Source of the DNA: Leptasterias polaris
Taxonomy: Eukaryota > Echinodermata > Asteroidea > Forcipulatida > Asteriidae
Direction of reading: 5' to 3'
NCBI GenBank assembly: GCA_037783415.1
Contig: JAZGTN010000009.1
Location: 6,076,001 to 6,140,000 of the forward strand
DNA: 64,000 bases
Shown: positions 55,080-64,000 of the stretch, in pieces
Position numbering within the stretch: position 1 is the first letter of the stretch
Layout: each line of letters opens with the position of its first letter
Translations under genes and position numbers: made by a program
The notes under the pieces: model-generated
What the model saw: only the letters and a program-made list of their open reading frames with translations
Databases searched by the model: none
Told to the model about the DNA's origin: nothing

Positions 55080-55370
55080 TTGGTGCTGAAGGTCGTAGCG
55101 AGCTGTTGCTCTCCAGCCAGGCCCAACATGATCGAGGGGTTCTTTCGAGGGTCTCTTGACCGCCGTCACATGAGGCTTTCACAAGGACGGCCGACTCCCA
55201 TGGGCTCCTCGTCAGCGGTGACTGCGGTTCCGTCTACCACGGTCAGAGGCGTCGACCCAGCCGCCGAGCCTCCCCTAGGCAGGCTTCAGAACTCTGAACT
55301 TGAAATGGGCCAGCCTATAGCCTCACAGCTTATGTTGATACCGGCATCGAACATTTGCTTTTCATCATTA
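55080..55370 (+). other. GC-rich open segment, unrecognised
   Basis: The composition changes abruptly to GC-rich. The plus frame (LDRRHMRLSQGRPTPMG, then PLGRLQNSELEMGQPIASQ) and a minus frame are both open. It could be an old transposon gene fragment or an exon. No motif decides. Confidence 0.25.
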
Positions 55371-55734
55371 GTTGAAATATGCAATTGTTTAAATATTTAT
55401 TTGTTGTAGTTTAATTGTTGTTGTAATTTGTTGAGATGAGAGACGAAAATTAACGTTTTATTTTGTTCTCTTATTTGAAGTGTCAACCTGAATTATTTTG
55501 AGTCACGTTTTTAAATCTTTTGAGTCATTTCTCCGATTCATTGGAGTCTATACCCGTTTTTAGTTATGTCCTTTGTAACAATATTATCACCTTTATTCAA
55601 GTTGTTTAGGTGTTATTCTTTGTCATTTGTTGCTGATAATTATTTTCTCACACTAATTTGACATTTCTTAAAACCTTCATGCCGGTAAGCCCCCGTAAAA
55701 TAAAATTGATGAAGTGAAACTGTTTACATTTATT

Positions 55735-55947
55735 AGGTGTTCGGACAAAAGTCCGAATACCTCTTCTTATTGTTCGGTTTTTTTTAGGTGTTCGGACAAA
55801 AGTCCGAAGACCTCTTCTTATTGTTCGTTTTTTTTTTTTTTTTTTAGGTGTTCGGGCCTAAGCCCGAACAACTCTTTGTTTTTGTTCGGGTTTTTTTGTT
55901 TTGTTTTTGGGGGGTTTTTAGGTGTTCGGGGCAAACCCCGAACAACT
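55735..55947. repeat. Hairpin array (right), four tandem units
   Basis: Four 28-bp hairpins at 55735, 55786, 55846 and 55920 each start AGGTGTTCGG. The inner pairs are AC/GT (loop AAAA), AC/GT (AAAA), GC/GC (CTAA) and GG/CC (CAAA). Linkers read 'cttcttattgttcg' or 'ctttgttNttgttcg' followed by a T run of variable length, giving periods of 51, 60 and 74 bp. The orientation is opposite to the array at 50.5 kb. Confidence 0.9.
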
Positions 55948-56530
55948 CTTTGTTATTGTTCGTTTTTTGTTTTTTGTTTTTTTTCTTCTTTGTTTTGCTT
56001 ATTCCTCTCAGTGGGCTTTGTCCGCAAGCAAACGCATACTTGCGAATCTTTGATCAACTTGAAACTTAATGTGAAGTTAGAACATAACTAGGAGAAGCCG
56101 AGTAAGTTGTGACGTCATGATTACGTCATCAGGTGTCAAATTACAAGCCATTTTAGGTCCAAAAGTGCTCTCATTCCAATGCCTGTATGTCTCTGAATAT
56201 TAAAGCTACAGTATTCATAATTGGGCATATGATAGATCAAGACACGGGCAACATTTGAAAAGTTAACGCCAAAATCACACGACCTTTACTTCCGGTCGTA
56301 CCGGAAGGTCAAAGTTTGCCTTTGTGAAATTCTTTAAATTTTGTCTTGGTACAATTTTCCGGCGAAATGATTAACTTCAGTATATCTGATCAACTTCAAA
56401 TTTATACCATGTAAGGACCCTTGATAAAACCTCCATCAAGCAGTTGTGACGTCATGATGACGTCATCAGGTGTCAAATTACAAGGTTTTAAAGATTAACA
56501 ATTTTAATCTTTGAAAATCTATATCAAATC
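55948..56530 (+). repeat. Modular CRE/ETS repeat, B2
   Basis: Reverse-oriented relative of 51700-52200: 'tttgatcaacttgaaactta', 'gtgacgtcatgattacgtca', 'cacgacctttacttccgg' then 'tcgtaccggaagg', 'gatgacgtcatcaggtgtca'. Confidence 0.8.
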
Positions 56531-56689
56531 AAGACGAAGGGACCGTCGATTGCCTAACGCAGCATGGCATACCTCCTCGCGACTGATTCCATTGCGCAAC
56601 GGTGGGTAGGCTTGCTAGTCAAGACGCTTGTTGGGGGACACTATAAATAATCAACACGTACAGCAACCTCAAGTATAGCTCATACTTGA

Positions 56690-57300
56690 CTTATTTTTAG
56701 ACATCATCAGTGCATCCAGTGCCTGAAAGGTATACGTGAAAGTTTCACACCCGTTGTTGTAGTGTATGATGCACCATAGAGGTAGATCTACCTCTATGGT
56801 GCATCAGTTAATAACTCATTATGTTATTAGAATAAATTCACGAGAGGCTTAGACTTGCCGTCCTCATGCTTTGTCTTTGTCTTGCATAATTATCCTAAAC
56901 AAAAGTCTTTTCTTTTAATATTCTAAATTTAACAAACCGTTCTGTATGACACTCAATGTCTAAAAATCAAACAAGCTATTTTAAAACATGCAACCGATAG
57001 CTCATACTTGACTTATTTTAATGACATCATCGTCAGTGCATATGTTTTGAACAATCAATGATTCATGCACTGATATTTATTGAGTATCCAACTCACTGTT
57101 TTTGAAACCCTGTTAAAAACTTTTCAGAACTGTTACTTAATAATGTCAACATGAATAGCATAAAATAGGGTTTTTTTAATCAATAAAGATTCGAAAACCA
57201 TCGAAAAATAAATAAACTTCATTGAATGGAATACATAATACTTAAAAGTTGTACTTGTGAGTCATTCAAAGGTTCGTTTCAAGATCTGTGGCCAAGATGA
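56690..57300 (+). repeat. Repeat copy of 60310-60850, including an exon-like segment
   Basis: 'gcatccagtgcctgaa', 'gtgtatgatgcaccata', 'caaaccgttctgtatgac' and 'aatgtctaaaaatcaa' recur about 3.6 kb to the right. The first part corresponds to the splice-bounded segment at 60286-60391, but its reading frame is broken here. Confidence 0.75.
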
Positions 57301-57690
57301 CGGGGAAGTGGGAAAAATGTTCCTCTGTATGACTATGAACTGACAATGGACCCTTTGCCCTTTCAAATAATCTAAATAATGTACTCTTTTGCTAATTTTT
57401 TTTTGTAAGTTCATCTTTGTTTTGTTTTCCACTTGGCACATATTTAAATACCTTTGTCGATAAAAACTTTTCTAACTTCAGAATGATGTCATCGGTTTTC
57501 ATATCTGGCTAAACAAAAGTTTATTATTTATGAAATTTCATATTTTGAGTAGCCTTTATTTCCTGTGTAAACAAACGTATAAACGTAGCAGATTTACACT
57601 TTACTTTCTTTGTAATTTCAAAAGCTATCAACATTGTTTTCAGCAAATCAATGATATAGCTAACGCATTAAAACAGCATCGAGCCCAGCG
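57301..57690. other. No gene seen
   Basis: AT-rich, non-coding sequence between repeat modules. Confidence 0.4.
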
Positions 57691-57694
57691 ATAT

Positions 57695-58960
57695 CCGAAC
57701 ACCTAGAGTTTGTGGTAAAATAAACTCTGAATCTCTAGTTTTACTTCTTCTTCTTCTTCTCTTCGTCGCTTGTCCGCTAACAAAAGCACACTTCCCAAGC
57801 TCATATAAACTTGAAATTTTTACCATAGTTAGATAATCATTAGGAGACGAAACCGTTTCATTTACGTCATGATGAACTCATCAGGTGTCAAGTTACAAGG
57901 TTTTTAAAATTAAAAAATTTAATCTTTGAAAATCCATATCAAATAAGATGAAGAGACCGTCGGTTACTTTTTGCGGGATTATATAGAGGTAATATGGGTC
58001 TTCATTTTTTATTGTGTGCGTGACATGACTTGACCTCTACTTCCGGTCGAAACAGGAAGAAACAGGAAGTGCCATGTAATTTAAAAGTGGCACACTTTTT
58101 GAAGTTTTTTTTAACGGTGTTATAGTCGAGCAAGAGTCTGGTTTAAAAAAATAAGACAAGTGACGTCATAAAAGTCAAGAGCGCCCTCTAGCGGCAGGTT
58201 GAAAACATTTAAAAATACACTTTTACTAGATGTCTGTGGCGAAGTTTATGATAATCGTTTCGAAATTGGTATACATAATGACCTTCATGCAGACAACATA
58301 TGTGTGAAGTTTTAGATTGATGACGTCATCGTGTGTCACGTGGTATCGACTTAAAGGTTTACTTTTTGAAGCCGTGTATTTACAAAACCACAAGTTCGAC
58401 TGAGTTGAAACTTGGCATGTTGAAAGACAGTGATATTGACTATGTAAATCTAAAGAAACAACATGATGACGTCATTCCTTTTTTTATACAAATATTGGAA
58501 ATATTGACTAATTATTACGGGTATTTATTGACCCGCTGTTAAACCACGGGATACACTCACACAACGTGTTCTCAACCGGTGGGAAAATCAACCACAAGGT
58601 TCAAAGTCCAATAAACAAGCTTGTGGTCTAGTCTCTGTTCAAGGTTCGCGCAACCTGCTTTTGACAATACGCTTTGTTAGTCTCTAAACCAGCCGTCCAT
58701 GCAAACCTCGTTAACAAACAAATGCTAGGCTTTTGAAACTTGAAAGGTAATGAATTTATAAAATATGAAGTGATGACGTCTGCATGACGTCATCAATTTT
58801 CAAGTTATATTACCACCAAGGTAGTGTTTTACAAGATCTAATACGTACAGAACAACTTTGGCATCAAGCTTAAACTTTGCAAGACAGTATTTAGGCTGGG
58901 ATGTGTTACATCAGCGCGGCCTTTACACAGAGGGCGCTAGATAAAAACTACGGTCACGAG
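57695..58960 (+). repeat. Modular CRE/ETS repeat element A3
   Basis: Inverted copy of A1/A2, starting at CCGAACACCT (57695) and passing through 'cttgtccgctaacaaaag', 'cttccggtcgaaacagg', 'gagcgccctctagcggc' and 'gatgacgtcatcgtgtgtc'. It shares with A1 the extra segment 'aacctgcttttgacaatacg' that A2 lacks. It is interrupted after about 58960, and its end resumes at 61455-61672. Confidence 0.8.
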
Positions 58961-58994
58961 CTGCTGATGTTTTGTTGCATTCATAGACACAGGA

Positions 58995-59438
58995 ATGGTG
59001 GCAACTTCATTTATTATTTTGAATAACATCTTTAGGCTTGTAATCAAGTGGATAATCATTCAAACATATTGGGTTTTGATTCCAAAGCGACTACCATGGA
59101 AATTTGGATGCAGATCGATGCCCGCGCCCGTCAAACACTTGATTCTTATGTTCTATCATTCTAAACATGTAAGCATTGTTGTGAAAAAAATCGTACACGA
59201 TTATTTCATATGTGATCATAAAGGGAACCAGCCGATCATATTAAGAAACATTATACTTCCATCCAATGGCCGTCCAAAAACCAATGTATCAACTCGCAGA
59301 AGCACACCGCCACGTGTAATACACTGCGACATTGAAGACATTGAGCAGTCCACGAAGACTGTGTACTGTGTATTGCATGCTGGCGTACAGTTGCACGCCA
59401 CAGGTCATCGTACTTACAACTTATCAATGGCGTACTGA
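58995..59438 (+). CDS. Orphan ORF within interrupted A3 element
   Basis: A 147-codon frame. The second half (SNGRPKTNVSTRRSTPPRV, then IEDIEQSTKTVYCVLHAGV) looks protein-like, whereas the first half is hydrophobic and less convincing. Part of it (59129-59290) recurs at 60945-61125 as a repeat without the frame. No family is recognised. Confidence 0.3.
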   Translation: MVATSFIILNNIFRLVIKWIIIQTYWVLIPKRLPWKFGCRSMPAPVKHLILMFYHSKHVSIVVKKIVHDYFICDHKGNQPIILRNIILPSNGRPKTNVSTRRSTPPRVIHCDIEDIEQSTKTVYCVLHAGVQLHATGHRTYNLSMAY

Positions 59439-59476
59439 CATTATAGATCTGAATTCCGCTCATATTCAGCGTCTAA

Positions 59477-59728
59477 TTGTTCCCCTATTCGCCATTCTCG
59501 TTGCTTAATGATCAAAATGGAATTAAAGACGAAGTTTCGCTGAGATGGCCACCTACTTCAGTGATTCATATGACTATTAATTTTGTGAGAAAATGCAAGC
59601 AGAAAAGGACGAACATTGGTTATGTTTTGATCACACTCCGAGAAGGAAGGATGTGTCATCGGATCGTGAAGGGTGCTTCAGACCCTCCTCACGGCATGTG
59701 TTTATCGTTGCTACACGGGACTAAAACG
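59477..59728 (+). CDS. Orphan exon candidate, unrecognised
   Basis: An open frame ends exactly at an excellent donor, ACG|GTAAGTTTTT, phase 0. It includes RWPPTSVIHMTINFVRK, NIGYVLITLREGRMCHRIV and KGASDPPHGMCLSLLHGTK. No clear acceptor was found at its start. If joined to 60286 in phase 0, the protein would stop 12 codons later. Confidence 0.35.
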
Positions 59729-59729
59729 G

Positions 59730-60285
59730 TAAGTTTTTGTGTGAACATCAATGCTTTTCAAAATGATTCTTTTATTTAATGCACAATTACGTTATAAAGT
59801 TTATCCTGTATCATCAAGTGGTGACGTTGGTGAAATGTTTTTAAAACCAAGGAACGTTTAGTATGAACGTCGAAGAGATATAATTGGGCAATGGAGGGGG
59901 ATTGGTATGATTGTTGGCTGTGTCACTATAGTCAGAAAATGGTCAGACTGATGAATGTTTTCCGTCAACTTTGTATTATGACATAATTATTTGAAAACCC
60001 TTCGATAACGTTTCCCCTAATAAGGTTTCGTTTATAAGTTGTTCACATCAAAAACAAGATGTGCACCTCCACTAATTTTGTCTTGCGTAATTTCTTTACT
60101 CTGATATGTTGTATTGTTGAGCGCAATATAAATTCAATAAATTATTATTATTATTATTATATAATCATGAAATGTTGTAAGTCTTGAATTTTAGTAAGTC
60201 TTGAATTTTATGAAATTGAGCAGTTTCAGCTTGACTTACATTGCTTTGAGTCATACTTTGTATATAATTGTTTTTTCTTCTTCAG
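59730..60285 (+). other. Possible intron; ATT microsatellite
   Basis: Lies between the donor at 59729 and an acceptor at 60285. It includes 'gagcgcaatataaattcaat' plus an (ATT)n run at about 60139-60160, which resembles a retroposon 3' end. Confidence 0.4.
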
Positions 60286-60391
60286 AATATACAACACATC
60301 CAGTACCCGAATGGTCTCCAGTGAAAGATTTCATAATCATTGTTGTGTTCCATTCCCTAATTCCTTGCCGAGTGTATGATGCACCATACAG
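60286..60391 (+). CDS. Orphan splice-bounded segment
   Basis: The acceptor 'tgttttttcttcttcag' is very strong and the donor CATACAG|GTAGAA is acceptable. The open frame inside (phase 1) reads YTTHPVPEWSPVKDF and then VFHSLIPCRVYDAPY; it does not match the phase-0 donor at 59728. A diverged copy exists near 56710-56790. Confidence 0.3.
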
Positions 60392-61130
60392 GTAGAAATA
60401 GTTATTAACTCATTAATAATATTTAATTAGTTAAAATTCACGAGAAGCTAAAACTGCCGTCTTCATGACTTGCCTTTATCCTGCATAATTTTTAAAAACA
60501 AGTGTCTTTTCTTTCAATTTTATAAATTTAACAAACCGTTCTGTATGAAGACTAATGTCTAAAAATCAAGCAAGCTATTTTTAAAAATGCAACCAATAGT
60601 TCACACTATGCTCGACTTATTTTAACGACATCATCATCAGTGCATATGTATTGAACAATCAAAGTATCATGCACCGATACATGAGAAGTCAAATCACAGT
60701 ATTTGAAAACCTGTTAAAACTTATAAGAATTGTAACTTAATAATGTCAACATGATTTGCATATAGTCGGATTTATTAATAAATAAAGAATCAATATCCAT
60801 TGAAAAATAAAAAACTTCAGTGGGTGGCATACATGATAGTTGTACTTGTGAGTAATTCAAAGGCTCGTTTTAAGATGTGCAACCAAAATGAAAGGGAATT
60901 TGAAAAATGAATGTTGCACTGTATGAAAGGACATTATTGACCCGTCAAACACTTAATTCTTATGTTCTATCATTCTAAACATGTAAGCTTTGTTGTGAAA
61001 AAATCGTATACTATTATTTCATATGTGATCATTATAAAAACAAGTAAAGGGAACCAGCCGATCATATCAAGAAACATTATACTTCCATCCAATGGCCGTC
61101 CAAAAACCAATTAAGTAAATAAACTCGCAA
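60310..61130 (+). repeat. Repeat block duplicated from 56.7-57.3 kb and 59.1-59.3 kb
   Basis: The first part matches 56690-57300 and the last part (60945-61125) matches 59129-59290. Copies are diverged by a few percent, with small indels. Confidence 0.7.
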
Positions 61131-61454
61131 TTCAAAATTCAACTCCAGCGGGCGCTACAGACATTTTGGGATTAGTGGATTAATGTAAACTCGGGACATA
61201 GTTAGGTCATTGTGGTGCTTCTGTTCTATGCGTGATATGAGTAGGGACTTCAGTATGTAATACATTAAGTCCAAATTGCACGGGAAAAGGGTAACGTTAT
61301 TGGGTTCAAACAATGGAAGGAAGTAACTCTTGTGAAAGTAGTTGTGGAATAATTTGTTTCTAAATAGACTCATTCACTAACTTTTGATAAAAACGTATCG
61401 TACACATTTCTAACAGAGTCATATTTACCAAATTCAATTACATTTGAGCCACTG

Positions 61455-61672
61455 CTAGTTCTTACAAGATTTATGAGTACAGAACGACTTTGGTAATCAA
61501 GCTGAAACATTGCATGTATCCAAGTTGGGATATGTTACATCCACAAAATTTGTTCACACCACGATGACGTCATCGAGTGTGACATGACGTCACCTTAAAG
61601 GTGCAGGTTCAAGATCTATATACTGAGTAGTAAATGCTTTGTCCTGGGGGAAAAAAAATTCCCGAACACCTT
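61455..61672 (+). repeat. End of element A3
   Basis: 'ttacaagatttatgagtaca', 'gaacgactttggtaatcaag' and 'gatgacgtcatcgagtgtg' match the 58800-58900 and 49500-49620 segments. The element closes with CCCGAACACCTTG at 61660-61672. Confidence 0.7.
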
Positions 61673-61839
61673 GTTTTTGTGCTCGCAACAAAAACTTATA
61701 TCTAGTATTATTTTATGTTTATTTCATTACTTGGGCAAATAAAAGGTACAATGATGCACGTTGTCAAAAACATCAAAAGATATACCAAAAGCAATTAAAA
61801 TATATACAGAGGTAGACAAGTTTCGTCCAGCCACCAGTT

Positions 61840-62000
61840 TTTTCCCCTTTTCTTATTATTCTTATCGCTTTTTAGTGGTTTTTCTTGTAATTGTAATTAA
61901 CCCTTGAATTTTGTTTAATGTTTTAATATTTTTACTGTATGCAAGCATTTGAATTACCCTTTTGGGATCTAATAAAGAGTTATTGGTTATTGATTATTGA
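61840..62000 (+). mobile_element. LINE 3' UTR fragment
   Basis: 'atttgaattacccttttggg', 'atctaataaagagttattgg' and then 'ttattgattattga' is a typical 3' end of jockey/CR1-like LINEs. No coding part is attached. Confidence 0.55.
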
Positions 62001-62138
62001 AGGATTGCCTATAAGAAACAAAGCTCCTGTCTAGAGGCTCTCCTCTCCAGCTGGTCTTAAAAAAGAGCAACAAGGAACAACAACTGTTTCGTTGTTTAGT
62101 TGTAGGATGAGTTTCTCACAGTTAAGCAACGTTTACCG

Positions 62139-62364
62139 GAGGTAACTATAAATAAACAATTAGTAAACTTGCGGGTACAACCATGTTATAAAACTATTTG
62201 TTGGAGTGTTGGCTCTGAAAAGAGCCGGTTTGGTCTCGACGTTTCGAGCAGTTATACGCGAAACGTCGAGACCAAAACGGCTCTTTTCAGAGCCAACACT
62301 CCCACAAAGAGTTTTATTATGGTCGTACCCGCAAGTTTACTAATTATTTATTTATAGTTACCTC
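62139..62364. repeat. 226-bp near-perfect palindrome
   Basis: Arms of about 105 bp ('ggaggtaactataaata', 'gtaaacttgcgggtac', 'gttggctctgaaaagagcc', 'ggtctcgacgtttcg') meet at a 12-nt centre. The inner 44 bp of each arm is almost exact. The arms are copies of the repeat found beside the Penelope relic at 12.7 kb and in the intron at 33.4 kb. Confidence 0.88.
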
Positions 62365-63030
62365 TTATCTCTACACCATGCAAAGCTTCAAACACCATTA
62401 ACGTTTACCGAGATTATTTTCCACCACAATTCAGAGAAGGCTTTGGATATCCTTGTAAACGTTGAACTGCTGGAACTAGCCATATCCAAGGAAAACTACT
62501 GATAATTGGAATTAGAAAAGTAAAGCAGGGCTCGGGATGGCAGACTGGGTAATTTTGTTTTTTCTAGAAAAAGTTGCAGCGTGAAATAAACCTAAAAAGG
62601 TGGTAGGATTAGAATTCTCGAGGAATTTTCCCCTTTTCTCCCATGGATTTGGCTCTTAAAATATAAAGAGGGCTTTAGTCACATTGTAGGTAATTTGTTA
62701 AACTACCAGGGGAAGAGTAAAGGAACTAGGCTCCTCCAACGAGATAGATTAAGAATTAGTATGCTAATTTCCACAACTTTATTTTACGACGATGAGCTAA
62801 AACGGGTCCTAGTTGACGCGCTTGTTGGTTTATTTTTCGAAAGTGACTGTTGCAATTTTTAGTCCCTACATGATTTAGTGGGTTTTACCTGTGGGGAATA
62901 ATTCTCTGGGGTTTTCCACCCACATCTAAACCTGAAACTTTCTTCTGTACTCGGCTATGTATAGAGATTAGGTCCACTTTTCGTGAGTCCTTGGCTTCGA
63001 AACCAGAAACTAATAAATGACATGAAATGA
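62365..63030. other. No gene seen
   Basis: Non-coding sequence with no repeat recognised. Confidence 0.4.
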
Positions 63031-63039
63031 ATTTAACAT

Positions 63040-63640
63040 ACCCACCTAATGCGCCTAAGGCGCTACAAAGTGCATTTTGAAAGAAATATGTTGTGAAAGA
63101 GTTGAGCGATGAAATATTATTATAACACTTTAATTTTATTCACCTAACAAAATAGGCCCTCAAGGCGCGACAATATAGGCTTATCTACATATGTATATAT
63201 AATATTTTGCAGGGAAAAAAACAAGGCATTTAAATTAAAATGTGCTATTGAAAGCGAATTTAATGTCATGAAGTGGATTTTGATGTAAGTTTGAAAGAGA
63301 TGAGAGTGAAATAGAGGGATGTTGTGAGGAAGTATGTTCCAAAGAAAAGGGACAGCTATACCGGAAGATCTATCTCTCAAGGAGCGAAATCATTTCGGTT
63401 CCGTCAGAAGACGTTGACTTGGTGAACGAAGACCAACCCGACTGGAGTTACGCGGCCCAGTATGAAATAAATATGACGGTGCGGTCCATGTATTGAGCGT
63501 CGTAGGTTAAGATCATGAGAATTAAAAAGGTATTCTAAATTTTAGTAGAAGCCAGTGAAGATTGCATACAGTTGATTGATGTAACATATGAAGAGCGTTG
63601 AGAGCACGTAGTGTGCTGCTGTGTTTTGTTTTGATTTAAA
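63040..63640 (-). pseudogene. LINE RT C-terminal and 3' UTR fragment
   Basis: Read on the minus strand, 'LHWLLLKFR', RSPSQRLLTEP and SLRDRSSGIAVPFLWNILP, then FQTYIKIHF, follow the usual C-terminal pattern of LINE ORF2 proteins, with stops in between. The following 3' region 'gtcgcgccttgagggc' with 'ttaggtgaat' is typical of L2-like 3' ends and resembles the SINE tails in this window. Confidence 0.7.
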
Positions 63641-64000
63641 TATAACTTAAGACAACTTTTTTTTTTCGGCCAATCTAATTGGCCCGTTATTAAAAATTAG
63701 ATAAAATTGAAGTACAACTTTCCCGGTAATTTGCTGTCGTGAAGAGTGAGTGCAAATGCAAACGCAACTGCCAATAAGAGCACGTACACTCCCTTACGGC
63801 GTTCCATTTTGACTCGCTTTCACTCAAAGCGGTAACCTTGTTTGTTTTTTGTGAGTTTTTTTTTAGGAAAATCGAAAATAGCTCAACTTCCTTGCAACCT
63901 CACGGGTTGACGTCGACTTTGGGTATGCAGCTTTTTTCAAAATCACTATACTTGTTGCAATGTTGCGTTGTTTCATAGCCCAATATCACTCAACCGTTGT
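63641..64000. other. No gene seen
   Basis: Non-coding to the end of the window. Confidence 0.4.

Noticed and set aside
55714..56091. Phe/Ser/Cys-rich plus-strand ORF
   Set aside because: It is produced by the T-rich linkers and hairpins of the right array.

Overview
This is an AT-rich animal nuclear sequence. It has introns with GT/AG splice sites, tRNA-headed SINEs, several families of non-LTR retrotransposons, a Penelope-like element with a GIY-YIG domain, Gypsy-type fragments, foldback elements and long minisatellites. A marine invertebrate, perhaps an echinoderm, is my best guess. That is an inference from the repeat types and gene architecture; no diagnostic gene proves it.

Two host genes are well supported. 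MTERF4 (plus strand, 17984-20152) has two coding exons. They splice in frame into a 407-residue protein with a mitochondrial leader, mTERF helical repeats and an acidic tail. The second gene lies on the minus strand from at least 53.96 kb down to 29.87 kb. It encodes a transmembrane mucin: a Thr/Pro tandem-repeat exon (21 bp x about 41), EGF-like exons, a SEA domain split over two exons with a GSIIA cleavage-type motif, a further EGF split over two exons, a transmembrane segment and a Tyr/Arg-rich cytoplasmic tail. Splice phases agree from the EGF exon at 43.7 kb to the stop at 29.87 kb. The order matches membrane mucins of the MUC3/12/13/17 type. The signal-peptide exon was not found.

Layout. 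0-6 kb: SINEs and degenerate tandem repeats. 6-9 kb: a 5'-truncated LINE. 9-17 kb: foldback elements, a Penelope relic, palindromes and LTR fragments. 17.9-20.2 kb: MTERF4. 20.5-21.6 kb: nested SINEs in an inverted repeat. 21.6-29.2 kb: a 2.6-kb unit in 2.3 tandem copies, the third split by a LINE. 29.9-47.4 kb and 53.1-54 kb: mucin exons, with introns holding LINE, SINE, minisatellite and foldback insertions and a 3.1-kb tandem duplication (40.3-46.5 kb) that copied two EGF exons. 47.6-52.3 kb and 55.7-61.7 kb: a large modular repeat family in opposite orientations. Its ends carry AGGTGTTCGG / CCGAACACCT and its body carries many TGACGTCA and ACCGGAAGT palindromic modules. 61.8-64 kb: LINE tails and a 226-bp palindrome.

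The most unusual signal is the set of short hairpins at the ends of that modular family (50.5-50.6, 52.2, 53.0 and 55.7-55.9 kb). The outer stem is constant, but the inner base pairs change on both sides together, around mostly 4-nt loops. The same family encloses orphan open segments with good splice signals (51178-51527; 59477-59728; 60286-60391) that I do not recognise.
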